Shown here piece by piece: positions 7,924 through 15,739 of a DNA stretch of 19,598 nt. How positions within the stretch are numbered: position 1 is the stretch's first letter; each line of letters opens with the position of its first letter. Origin of the DNA: Clostridiales bacterium (GTDB taxonomy: Bacteria; Bacillota; Clostridia; Lachnospirales; Lachnospiraceae). Location: positions 1 to 19,598 of the forward strand of contig JAHZAT010000101.1 of the NCBI GenBank assembly GCA_019423795.1, written 5' to 3'. The position numbers and the translations under genes are program-made. The notes below the pieces were generated by a model. That model saw nothing but the letters and a program-made list of their open reading frames with translations, did no database searches and was not told the origin of the DNA.

Positions 7924-7937
7924 ACAATGCAATATCT

Positions 7938-7966
7938 TTGAAAAATCTTACATTTTACAGTAATAA
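7938..7966 (+). promoter_or_regulatory. Sigma-A-type promoter, copy 1 of a repeated cassette
   Basis: TTGAAA (7938-7943), a 17-base spacer and TAATAA (7961-7966) give a well-spaced promoter firing to the right, with a predicted start near 7973. No gene follows on this strand; the product would be the hairpin-rich stretch up to about 8145. The 28 bases at 7938-7965 match 9557-9584 at 26 positions, including nearly all of the spacer. Confidence 0.6.
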
Positions 7967-7972
7967 TATCTG

Positions 7973-8145
7973 TTTTTAGGAGTTGAATTAACAAACTAGT
8001 GCTAAACCATAGATTTTAATCTATGGTTTAGCACTAGTTTGTTAGGCTTTAAGCCTGTTCATCAAAGTTCTGTTACTCAGAAGAGAAACGGAACTTTGAT
8101 GAACGAATAGACCATCGGCTAGGCCGGTGAGTCAGTATTTTTTAA
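7973..8145 (+). ncRNA. Candidate structured RNA: four consecutive hairpins, unknown family
   Basis: No plausible open frame exists in this stretch. It contains, in order: a perfect 27-bp inverted repeat (7989-8015 with 8018-8044); a 6-bp stem with one spacer base (8044-8049 with 8051-8056); an 18-bp stem with one G-U pair (8057-8074 with 8087-8104); and a GC-rich 7-bp stem with one G-U pair (8113-8119 with 8123-8129). A T6 run follows at 8138-8143. An AAAGGAG lies at 8144-8150 but no start codon follows at a useful distance. A promoter lies just upstream. It could be a small RNA, the leader of a lost gene, or a folded DNA element such as a non-autonomous mobile remnant. I do not recognise a known RNA family. 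Confidence 0.4.
7989..8044. repeat. Perfect 27-bp inverted repeat
   Basis: Arms 7989-8015 and 8018-8044 are perfectly complementary, with only two bases between them. Each arm contains a CTAG. The T-tract needed for a normal terminator is absent: the repeat is followed directly by a second small palindrome at 8044-8056. Confidence 0.9.
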
Positions 8146-8184
8146 AGGAGTGAGTTTTTCAATATAAGAAATTAAAAATTTCTA

Positions 8185-9516
8185 TTATGGTTTTGAAATA
8201 ACAGTTTGTAATAAAACAGCCACAATAAACACTAAAATTTCTGTTACAGGAAATGAGATCCAAATCCCATTTATCCCAAACATATGATTAAACAGCCACA
8301 TCAAAGGCACCAATAAAATTCCCTGCCGTAAGATGTGGATCAACATACTAGATTGGATCTTCTCAATTGCCTGCTGATAAGTAGCGATCATAATAGAAAA
8401 TCCACAGAAAACTAAACCGATCGACAGGATCCGCATGGCTGGAACTCCGATTTTGATCATTGATTCAGAAGCTGCAAACAGGAACAAAATCTGTTTTGGT
8501 AAAAACAGAAGCAGGCATGTTCCACCGATCATCATAACAGTTGCCGCATGTGTGCCAAAATGAAAAGCTTCTTTTAAACGTTCTGGCTGTTTGGCACTGT
8601 AGTTGAATCTCATGACAGGCAAACATCCTTGGATCAAGCCATTTACTGTCATGAAGATCATCTGTTGTACTTTGAAATAGGCGCCAAAAAAGGCAACAAC
8701 AGTATCTGAATAAGCTGTTAAAAACAGATTGGTAAATGTCAGCATAAAAGATCCAAGAGCATTCATAACAAATGAAGGAAATCCATAGGAAAACAGATTC
8801 TTTAACATATGAGAATCAACATGGAATCCTTTGATCTTGATACGAACTTTCTGTTTTGTAAAAACAAGCAGAAGAAAAGCAATCACCATAGATAAAGCAT
8901 ATCCAAGGACAGTAGCCAGTGCAGCACCACGGATTCCCATCTTAGGGAATGGTCCGATTCCAAAGATTAGTAATGGATCGAAAACAAAGTTAAAGATAAC
9001 TCCTGCGATCTGAAACCACATAGGAGTGATCATATTTCCAGTACCCTGAAAGACCTTTTGGATGGCGATATGTACCATGTTTGGAACCTGCATAAAAGTA
9101 CAGACGGACATATACTGCATCGCATAGTCAAAAATAGCTGGATTGTTTGTGAATGCTGAAAAGTACGGCTTCATGATCAATAGTGCAAGGATATTGATAC
9201 AGATACCGACGATCAAGGCTACCAGCAATCCAAGTGTTGTTGCACAGTCAGCAAGGTCTTGTTCTTTTTCTCCAAGATAACCTGCGATCAAAACGTTGAT
9301 ACCGACCCCAATCCAGATGGACAGGGAGATCATAAGGGTTGTGATCGGGAAGGAAAGAGAAACTGCCGCAAGTGCATTTTCATTGATATTAGCCACGAAC
9401 ATGCTGTCAACAAGGTTGTAAGAATATTGCAGAAACATGGAGCACATCGGAGGAAGGGACATCTGCAATATCAGCTTTTTGATGGGAAGATAACCCATCT
9501 TGTTTTCATTTGCCAT
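8185..9516 (-). CDS. MATE family efflux transporter
   Basis: Predicted inner-membrane multidrug/cation antiporter of the MATE family (NorM/DinF/MepA type). The 443-aa protein has about twelve hydrophobic helices in two halves. The N-terminal half carries the usual early motif (LPPMCSMFLQYSYNLVDSMFVA, of which SYNLVDSMFV lies near 31-40). A DPLLIFGIGPFPKMGIRGAA segment around 182-201 is typical of MATE proteins. The length is normal. The start is supported by AAGGAG on the minus strand (9523-9528). It is a lone minus-strand gene between the PTS operon and proS, and two copies of a 28-base promoter repeat bracket it. No substrate can be assigned. Confidence 0.9.
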   Translation of the reverse strand: MANENKMGYLPIKKLILQMSLPPMCSMFLQYSYNLVDSMFVANINENALAAVSLSFPITTLMISLSIWIGVGINVLIAGYLGEKEQDLADCATTLGLLVALIVGICINILALLIMKPYFSAFTNNPAIFDYAMQYMSVCTFMQVPNMVHIAIQKVFQGTGNMITPMWFQIAGVIFNFVFDPLLIFGIGPFPKMGIRGAALATVLGYALSMVIAFLLLVFTKQKVRIKIKGFHVDSHMLKNLFSYGFPSFVMNALGSFMLTFTNLFLTAYSDTVVAFFGAYFKVQQMIFMTVNGLIQGCLPVMRFNYSAKQPERLKEAFHFGTHAATVMMIGGTCLLLFLPKQILFLFAASESMIKIGVPAMRILSIGLVFCGFSIMIATYQQAIEKIQSSMLIHILRQGILLVPLMWLFNHMFGINGIWISFPVTEILVFIVAVLLQTVISKP

Positions 9517-9556
9517 AAAAAACTCCTTTTTGTGTAGTTAAATAAAACGTCACCCC

Positions 9557-9585
9557 TTGAAAAATCCGACATTTTACAGTAATAT
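9557..9585 (+). promoter_or_regulatory. proS promoter, copy 2 of the repeated cassette
   Basis: TTGAAA (9557-9562), exactly 17 bases, then TAATAT (9580-9585), with a predicted start near 9592 and a leader of about 57 bases to the proS ATG. The leader holds only a 6-bp hairpin (9603-9608 with 9614-9619). It is too short for a T-box, and no T-box sequence is visible. Confidence 0.7.
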
Positions 9586-9648
9586 TATTCTTAGTATCAT
9601 TGTACACAAAAACTGTGTATATAACCATAGAAAAGGAGACATTTTGCA

Positions 9649-11085
9649 ATGGCAAAAGATAAGAAATTAGTAGAAGCGATCACTGCAATGGAAGACGATT
9701 TTGCACAGTGGTATACAGATGTTGTTAAGAAAGCAGAATTAGCAGATTATTCAAGCGTTCGTGGATGTATGATCTTACGTCCAAACGGATATGCGATCTG
9801 GGAGAATATCCAGAAAGTATTAGATGCCAAATTTAAAGAAACAGGTGTGGAAAATGTTGCAATGCCAATGTTTATTCCAGAAAGCCTTTTAAAGAAAGAA
9901 GAAGACCATGTCGAAGGATTTGCACCAGAAGTTGCATGGGTAACTCATGGTGGAGATAAAGAATTACAGGAACGTCTTTGTGTAAGACCTACATCTGAGA
10001 CATTATTCTGTGATTTCTATTCAAAGATCATCCAGTCTCACAGAGATTTACCTAAATTATATAATCAGTGGGTATCTGTTGTACGTTGGGAAAAAACAAC
10101 AAGACCATTTTTAAGAACTTCAGAGTTCTTCTGGCAGGAAGGACATACAGCACATGCGACAGAAGAAGAAGCTGAAGCAAGAACGGTACAGATGTTAAAT
10201 ATGTATGCAGATTTCTGTGAGCAGTATCTGGCAATTCCAGTTGTAAAAGGACAGAAGACAGAGAAAGAGAAATTCGCAGGTGCACATTCCACATATACGA
10301 TTGAAGCATTAATGCACGATGGAAAAGCATTACAGTCTGGAACAAGCCATAACTTTGGTGATGGATTTGCGAAAGCATTTGGTATCCAATATACAGATAA
10401 AGACAATAAACTCCAGTATGTACACCAGACATCATGGGGAATGTCTACACGTATCATCGGAGCGATCATCATGGTTCATGGAGATGATTCAGGTCTTGTA
10501 TTACCACCAAGAATCGCACCAGTACAGACAATGATCGTACCGATCATGCAGAAGAAAGAAGGAGTGCTTGAGAAAGCAGAAGAGATCAGAAAGAAACTTG
10601 CTTCTTCTTACAAAGTGAAAGTCGATGATTCTGATAAGAGCCCAGGATGGAAATTCAGTGAACAGGAAGTACGCGGAATTCCTACAAGAATTGAGATCGG
10701 ACCAAAAGATATTGAGAAGAATCAGGCAGTGATCGTTCGCCGTGATACAAGAGAGAAGATCATCGTATCTTTAGATGAGATCGAGACAAAACTTGGTGAA
10801 GTATTAGAACAGATGCAGAGCGATATGCTTGAGAGAGCGAAGAAACATTTAGCTGAACATACCGTAGAAGCTAGGAATTGGGATGAATTCAAAGCTCACA
10901 TTGAGAAACAGGATGGTTTCGTAAAAGCAATGTGGTGTGGAGAAACAGAATGTGAAGAAGCGATCAAAGACGAGACAACAGCTACAACAAGATGTATGCC
11001 ATTTGAACAGGAACATTTAAGTGACGTATGCGTTCACTGTGGAAAACCTGCGAAGAAGATGGTTTACTTTGGAAAAGCTTACTAA
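9649..11085 (+). CDS. proS: Prolyl-tRNA synthetase, short archaeal/eukaryotic-type
   Basis: Charges tRNA-Pro with proline in the cytoplasm. The 478-aa enzyme is the short form lacking the insertion (editing) domain of E. coli-type ProRS. Class II signatures are present: the proline/ATP-site RPTSET around residues 113-118, motif 2 around FLRTSEFFWQEGHTAH (about 150-165), and motif 3 near GMSTRIIGAI (about 264-273). The C-terminal part contains cysteines (CGETEC, TRCMPF, CVHCGK) expected of the zinc-binding extension. The protein ends in Tyr, as is usual for this subtype. The start is fixed by AAAGGAG upstream. This ProRS type is common in Clostridia and some other bacteria. Confidence 0.96.
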   Translation: MAKDKKLVEAITAMEDDFAQWYTDVVKKAELADYSSVRGCMILRPNGYAIWENIQKVLDAKFKETGVENVAMPMFIPESLLKKEEDHVEGFAPEVAWVTHGGDKELQERLCVRPTSETLFCDFYSKIIQSHRDLPKLYNQWVSVVRWEKTTRPFLRTSEFFWQEGHTAHATEEEAEARTVQMLNMYADFCEQYLAIPVVKGQKTEKEKFAGAHSTYTIEALMHDGKALQSGTSHNFGDGFAKAFGIQYTDKDNKLQYVHQTSWGMSTRIIGAIIMVHGDDSGLVLPPRIAPVQTMIVPIMQKKEGVLEKAEEIRKKLASSYKVKVDDSDKSPGWKFSEQEVRGIPTRIEIGPKDIEKNQAVIVRRDTREKIIVSLDEIETKLGEVLEQMQSDMLERAKKHLAEHTVEARNWDEFKAHIEKQDGFVKAMWCGETECEEAIKDETTATTRCMPFEQEHLSDVCVHCGKPAKKMVYFGKAY

Positions 11086-11100
11086 GAGTATAATGATAAC

Positions 11101-11137
11101 AATTGCCGGGGATTATGAAGATACATTTCCGGCAATT
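11101..11137. repeat. Inverted repeat between proS and cca
   Basis: A 9-bp stem (AATTGCCGG with CCGGCAATT, 11101-11109 and 11129-11137) encloses a 19-base loop and lies 15 bases past the proS stop. Only a broken T-rich stretch follows, so it would be a weak terminator at best. A TATAAT at 11089-11094 lacks a matching -35. Confidence 0.45.
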
Positions 11138-11221
11138 CTTCCGTTTGCGAGATACATTTGTAAGAATAGTAAATAAATATGAGAAGCAGATATAAGAACA
11201 AAGAAAAGGAGAGGTGATAGG

Positions 11222-12568
11222 ATGAAGATCAAGATGCCCGCACAGGCAGCAAAGGTAATACAGAAATTAGAACAACATGGATTTGAGGCATATATCGTTG
11301 GGGGCTGCGTCAGAGATTCCATACTAGGAAGAACTCCGGGTGACTGGGATATCACAACATCAGCTTCACCTCAGGAAGTTAAAGAAATCTTCGATCATAC
11401 GGTAGATACAGGAATCGAACATGGAACAGTCACGGTTCTTATGAATCATGAACCATACGAAGTAACAACCTATCGTGTCGATGGTAAATACGAAGATCAT
11501 AGACGTCCCAATGAAGTGCATTTTACAAAGTCATTAAGAGAAGATCTATTACGAAGAGATTTTACGATCAATGCGATGGCGTATAATGACAGTGAGGGGA
11601 TCATTGACATGTATGATGGTATGACAGACCTTAAAAATCAAACGATCCGCTGTGTCGGGGAAGCAAAGAAACGATTTGATGAAGATGCATTGAGAATTTT
11701 AAGAGCTCTAAGATTTCAGGCTCAATTAGGATTTCAAATCGAAGAAAAAACCGAAGAAGCAATTAAAAATCAGGCAAAATTTCTAAAAGATATCAGTGCT
11801 GAGCGAATTCAGGTAGAACTTGAGAAACTGATCACATCGGCACATCCAGAAGTATTGGTCAATGCATATAAACTAGGTGTGACGAAGATCATTTTTCCAG
11901 AATTTGATATTATGATGGAAACACCGCAGAATAATCCGCATCACAAATATAATGTCGGAATCCATACGATCGAAGCAATGAAACAGATCGAAGCAGAACA
12001 TATTTACCGGTGGACAATGCTGCTTCATGATGTGGGAAAACCAACAGCGAGAGTTGAAGGTCCAGATAAAGATCATTTTAAAATGCATCCGGTGATCGGA
12101 GAAGAGATGGCAAGGAAGATTCTCCGAAGATTAAAGTTTGACAACCAGACGATCAAGCAGGTAACAACTCTTGTCAGATGGCATGACCGAAGATTTGCTT
12201 CAATAGAAGAAGTCAATAAGAAAACAGTCAGACGATGGGTCAGCCAGTTAACCCCAGAATTGTTTACAAGACTGATGGAGGTTCAGAAAGCAGATATCAG
12301 TGCACAAAGTGATTATCAGAGAGATAAGAAAGAACAAGTATTACAAGAAACAAAGAAATTATTCGAAGAAATCATCGAAGAGAAAAACTGCCTTTCCATC
12401 AAAGAATTAAAGATCAATGGAAAAGACTTGATGGATATGGGAGTTCCACAGGGAAAAGAAATCGGTCAAATTTTATCTTGGCTGTTAGATCAAGTATTAG
12501 AAGATCCACAGTTAAATCAACGTGAAACATTAATGCAGATGGCAGAAGAAAAGAGGGATGTGAAATGA
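11222..12568 (+). CDS. cca: CCA tRNA nucleotidyltransferase
   Basis: Adds or repairs the 3' CCA end of tRNAs. The 448-aa protein has the class II nucleotidyltransferase head: VGGCVRDSILGRTPGDWDIT around 26-45, with metal-binding Asp41 and Asp43, and RRDFTINAMAYN at 111-122. The neck motif EDALRILRALRF follows at 154-165. A C-terminal HD-type domain (LLHDVGKP at 267-274, with nearby histidines) resembles the phosphohydrolase domain of many bacterial CCA enzymes. The start is preceded by AAGGAGAGGTGAT. The stop overlaps the ATG of the next gene by four bases, so the two genes are translationally coupled. Confidence 0.93.
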   Translation: MKIKMPAQAAKVIQKLEQHGFEAYIVGGCVRDSILGRTPGDWDITTSASPQEVKEIFDHTVDTGIEHGTVTVLMNHEPYEVTTYRVDGKYEDHRRPNEVHFTKSLREDLLRRDFTINAMAYNDSEGIIDMYDGMTDLKNQTIRCVGEAKKRFDEDALRILRALRFQAQLGFQIEEKTEEAIKNQAKFLKDISAERIQVELEKLITSAHPEVLVNAYKLGVTKIIFPEFDIMMETPQNNPHHKYNVGIHTIEAMKQIEAEHIYRWTMLLHDVGKPTARVEGPDKDHFKMHPVIGEEMARKILRRLKFDNQTIKQVTTLVRWHDRRFASIEEVNKKTVRRWVSQLTPELFTRLMEVQKADISAQSDYQRDKKEQVLQETKKLFEEIIEEKNCLSIKELKINGKDLMDMGVPQGKEIGQILSWLLDQVLEDPQLNQRETLMQMAEEKRDVK

Positions 12569-13371
12569 TTCTGTTATGGATACCAGTCTTAATCTTTGCA
12601 TACATCAAGATGATCGATCCGGGAAAGAAAAGAAAACATCCGGTATTAAATGTAAAATACTATGCACACAGAGGATTTCATGGAGAAGAAGAAATTCCAG
12701 AAAATTCCATGGCAGCTTTCAAGAAAGCAAAGGGAGCAGGCTATGGAATAGAATTAGATGTTCAGCTGACCAAAGACGGTGTAATGGTAGTTCACCATGA
12801 CTATGATCTTAAGAGAACATGTGGAGTAAATAAAAAGATCACAGATCTTACTTATCGTGAATTATGCAGATATCGATTGATGGGAACGAGAGAAAGAATT
12901 CCAAGGTTTGTGGAAGTTTTAAGAGAAGTTGATGGCAAAGTACCATTATTAGTAGAATTAAAAATGGAAACATGCAACCGTAAATTATGCAAGAAAGTTG
13001 CAAAAGCTTTAGATCAATATAAAGGATTATATTGTATGGAATGTTTTCATCCGTATGCTCTGTATTGGTTTAAGAAAAACCGTCCAGAAGTGATCCGAGG
13101 ACAGTTAAGTGAGCAGTTTTTAAAAGAAAAAGAAGAAGGGACGCTTACTCGCAAAATCGGTTATTTTATTGTGAAGAATTTATTGACAAATTTTATTACA
13201 AAACCAGATTTTATAGCCTATCACTATAAATATAAAGACTGTCTTCCACTCAAGATCTGCCGCAGATTTTACAAGATTCCAATTTACGGATGGACATTTC
13301 GTGATAAAAAAGCATATAAAGAGAATGAACCTTATTTTGAAGGATTTATTTTTGAAAAATTTGTGCTATAA
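12565..13371 (+). CDS. Glycerophosphodiester phosphodiesterase family protein, membrane-anchored
   Basis: Predicted to hydrolyse glycerophosphodiesters to glycerol 3-phosphate and an alcohol. The 268-aa protein begins with a short hydrophobic segment (2-17) that likely anchors it, followed by a basic stretch. The GDPD domain shows AHRG (His35, Arg36), PENS at 45-48, ELDVQLTKDG with Glu63 and Asp65, and VVHHDYDL with the second catalytic His at 78. VELKME around 134-139 supplies a further metal ligand. It overlaps cca by four bases. A phospholipid or teichoic-acid turnover role would fit the envelope genes downstream, but the physiological substrate is not evident. Confidence 0.88.
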   Translation: MILLWIPVLIFAYIKMIDPGKKRKHPVLNVKYYAHRGFHGEEEIPENSMAAFKKAKGAGYGIELDVQLTKDGVMVVHHDYDLKRTCGVNKKITDLTYRELCRYRLMGTRERIPRFVEVLREVDGKVPLLVELKMETCNRKLCKKVAKALDQYKGLYCMECFHPYALYWFKKNRPEVIRGQLSEQFLKEKEEGTLTRKIGYFIVKNLLTNFITKPDFIAYHYKYKDCLPLKICRRFYKIPIYGWTFRDKKAYKENEPYFEGFIFEKFVL

Positions 13372-13372
13372 T
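13364..13372 (+). promoter_or_regulatory. Extended -10 promoter for ddl, overlapping the previous stop codon
   Basis: TGCTATAAT is a perfect extended -10 (TG, one base, TATAAT) whose hexamer at 13367-13372 overlaps the stop codon of the GDPD gene. The predicted start is near 13379, about 44 bases before the ddl ATG. No clear -35 is present, which is usual for extended -10 promoters. Confidence 0.5.
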
Positions 13373-13422
13373 CAAATGATAATGATGAAATACTTTTTAT
13401 GATGATAAAGGAGTTTAAATCA

Positions 13423-14484
13423 ATGAAAAAGAATGTAGTAGTGATCTTTGGAGGAGATTCCTCTGAACATGATGTTTCATGTCTGTCAGCAACAACAGTC
13501 ATCAAGAACATGGACACTGAAAAATATAATGTGATCTTAGTTGGTATCACAAAAGAAGGAAGATGGTTATTAGTAGATAGTGTTAAAGATATCGAAGATG
13601 GAAGTTGGAGAGAAGGAGAAGTGAAAGCATTTATTTCTCCTGATACAACAACTCGTTCTTTAGTGATCCTTGCAGAAGGTACATATAAACTTCAGAAAGT
13701 TGATGTGATCTTCCCAGTTCTTCATGGGATGAATGGTGAAGATGGAACCGTTCAGGGATTGTTTGAATTGTCTAAAATTCCATATGTTGGATGTGGTGTA
13801 TTGGCATCAGCAGTTTCAATGGATAAAGTATACACAAAGATCATCGTCGATCATATTGGAATCGATCAGGCAAAGTTTGTTCATGTCAGAGAAAGCGATT
13901 TTGAACATTTAGAAGAAGCAATGGATCGTGTGGAAAAGGAAATTCCATATCCGATCTTTGTAAAACCATCTTGCGCAGGATCTTCTAAGGGAGTTTCCAA
14001 AGCAGAGAATAGAAAAGAATTGGAAGCGGCATTATACGAAGCAGTGAAACATGACCGTAATATCCTTTGTGAGGAAACAATTGTCGGAAGAGAAGTGGAA
14101 TGTGCGGTGTTAGGTGACAGAACACAGGTGAAGAGTACATGTGTTGGAGAGATCCTTGCGGCCGAAGAAGCGGCATTCTATGATTTTGATGCAAAATACA
14201 ACAATGCAGAGTCTAAAACGGTTGTTGATCCAGAGATGCCAGAAGAATCTAAACGCAAGATCAAAGAAGATGCAGAAGCAATCTTTAGAGCTGTTGACGG
14301 ATTTGGATTATCAAGGGTTGACTTCTTCTTAGAAGAATCAGGAAGAGTTGTATTTAACGAGATCAACACATTGCCAGGATTCACATCGATCAGTATGTAT
14401 CCAATGTTATGGAAAGCCTGCGGACTTGATATTCCTGAGTTACTTGATACATTGATCGATCAGGCAATGACAAGATATCGTTAG
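13423..14484 (+). CDS. ddl: D-alanine--D-alanine ligase
   Basis: ATP-dependent ligase making the D-Ala-D-Ala dipeptide for peptidoglycan. I place the start at 13423 (353 aa), because AAAGGAG lies at 13407-13413, nine bases upstream. The in-frame ATG at 13399 would put that RBS inside the gene. The protein begins with the ligase motif IFGGDSSEHDVS, placing the substrate-binding Glu at position 15. An ATP-grasp domain follows, with FVKPSCAGSSKGV and the terminal metal site FNEINTLPGFT. The omega-loop reads FYDFDAKY; the Tyr after Lys corresponds to the residue associated with D-Ala-D-Ala rather than D-lactate preference, so no vancomycin-type specificity is indicated. murI follows after 12 bases. 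Confidence 0.95.
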   Translation: MKKNVVVIFGGDSSEHDVSCLSATTVIKNMDTEKYNVILVGITKEGRWLLVDSVKDIEDGSWREGEVKAFISPDTTTRSLVILAEGTYKLQKVDVIFPVLHGMNGEDGTVQGLFELSKIPYVGCGVLASAVSMDKVYTKIIVDHIGIDQAKFVHVRESDFEHLEEAMDRVEKEIPYPIFVKPSCAGSSKGVSKAENRKELEAALYEAVKHDRNILCEETIVGREVECAVLGDRTQVKSTCVGEILAAEEAAFYDFDAKYNNAESKTVVDPEMPEESKRKIKEDAEAIFRAVDGFGLSRVDFFLEESGRVVFNEINTLPGFTSISMYPMLWKACGLDIPELLDTLIDQAMTRYR

Positions 14485-14496
14485 GAGGAATTTGAT

Positions 14497-15300
14497 ATGA
14501 ATGCACCAATCGGGGTGTTTGATTCTGGAGTTGGCGGGCTCACTGTTGCAAGAGAGATTATGCGCCAGCTCCCGGAAGAAAGTATGATATATTTTGGGGA
14601 TACTGCACGTGTACCTTATGGAACGAAGTCCAAAGATACGATCGTGCGCTATTCCAGACAGATCGTCAATTTTCTGTTGAGTAAGGGTGTTAAAGCAGTG
14701 GTCATCGCCTGTAATACAGCGAGTGCGCTCGCCTTAGCTGATTTACAGGAACTTTATAATGTGCCGATCATCGGTATGGTACAGCCAGGTGCGATCGCAG
14801 CAATGAATGCGACGAAGAATAAGAATATCGGGATCATTGGGACAAATGCAACGATCAAGAGTGGACAGTATGGCCAATATTTAAGGAAACTAGATCCATC
14901 TGTAACTGTCGTTACAAAAGCATGTCCATTGTTTGTTCCGCTAGTAGAAGAAGGACTGATCGATGACCGTATTACAGAAGATATGGTATCCAGATATTTA
15001 AGAGAATTTAAGCAGTATGATATTGATTCTTTGATCCTTGGATGCACGCATTATCCATTGTTGATCAATCCGATCCAGCGATTTGTAGGGGATAAGGTCA
15101 CACTTGTAAACCCTGCCTATGAAGTTGCGAAGACTTTAAAGCAGATGCTCGCACAGAGAGATATGGCGGCATCAGAAGATCATACTGCGAAGTATGAATA
15201 TTATGTCAGTGATATGGCGGATCAGTTTTTATCATTTGCCGACAAAGTACTTCCATGCCGTGTGGATCAGGTACAGCCGGTAGATATTGAGAATTATTAG
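14497..15300 (+). CDS. murI: Glutamate racemase
   Basis: Cofactor-independent racemase that supplies D-glutamate for peptidoglycan. The 267-aa protein has the family landmarks: GVFDSGVGGLTVARE at 6-20 with the conserved Asp9-Ser10, the first catalytic cysteine in ACNTAS (Cys72), and the second in LGCTHYPLL (Cys183, with His185). The RBS AGGAGG directly follows the ddl stop. Pairing with ddl is functionally sensible, since both feed D-amino acids into cell-wall precursor synthesis. Confidence 0.96.
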   Translation: MNAPIGVFDSGVGGLTVAREIMRQLPEESMIYFGDTARVPYGTKSKDTIVRYSRQIVNFLLSKGVKAVVIACNTASALALADLQELYNVPIIGMVQPGAIAAMNATKNKNIGIIGTNATIKSGQYGQYLRKLDPSVTVVTKACPLFVPLVEEGLIDDRITEDMVSRYLREFKQYDIDSLILGCTHYPLLINPIQRFVGDKVTLVNPAYEVAKTLKQMLAQRDMAASEDHTAKYEYYVSDMADQFLSFADKVLPCRVDQVQPVDIENY

Positions 15301-15314
15301 GAAGTGAAGATAAG

Positions 15315-15737
15315 ATGACAAAAGATATATTAATTAATATTTCAGGACTTCAGATGGATGTAGATCCAAATGATCCGATTGAGATGATGACGACAGGTGC
15401 CTATTACCTGAGAAATGGAAAACATTATATTTTATACGATGAACTTTCTGAAGACAACGAGATCGTAAAAAATGTCATAAAGATCGGACCAAAGAGTGTG
15501 GAACTTACAAGAAAAGGAGGACAGTCTTCTCATATGGTCTTTGAAGAGGGAAAAGAAAATCTCTCTTACTACGATACACCATTTGGAAGTCTTTTGATGG
15601 GGGTCAATACAAGCAATATTGACTGGATCGAAGAAGAAGAACAGATGCACCTTAAAGTGGATTATGATCTGAGTATGAACTCTGATCACGTCTCAAAATG
15701 TAAGATAGATGTGAATATCCGGCCGAATGGAGAATAA
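15315..15737 (+). CDS. DUF1934 (YwiB-like) beta-barrel protein
   Basis: A 140-aa cytoplasmic protein with no signal peptide, resembling the DUF1934/YwiB family of small calycin-like beta-barrels. Visible features are alternating beta strands and the family-like segments TGAYYLRNGKHYILYDE (about 27-43) and MVFEEGK followed by TPFGSLLMGV (about 74-97). The biochemical role of the family is unknown to me. The gene lies 14 bases after murI and 2 bases before the histidine kinase, so it is co-transcribed with both. Confidence 0.75.
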   Translation: MTKDILINISGLQMDVDPNDPIEMMTTGAYYLRNGKHYILYDELSEDNEIVKNVIKIGPKSVELTRKGGQSSHMVFEEGKENLSYYDTPFGSLLMGVNTSNIDWIEEEEQMHLKVDYDLSMNSDHVSKCKIDVNIRPNGE

Positions 15738-15739
15738 AC

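Noticed and set aside
8167..8183. 7-bp AT-only hairpin as the terminator of the MATE gene
   Set aside because: The stem is weak and no T-run follows on the minus strand.
9592..9648. T-box riboswitch in front of proS
   Set aside because: The leader is only about 57 bases, with one 6-bp hairpin and no T-box sequence or terminator.
10052..10472. Two overlapping minus-strand open frames within proS
   Set aside because: They are shadows of a well-conserved synthetase gene, with no domains and mutually overlapping frames.
13399..13422. Longer start for ddl
   Set aside because: The AAAGGAG RBS at 13407-13413 would lie inside the coding region, and homologous ligases start just before the IFGG strand.
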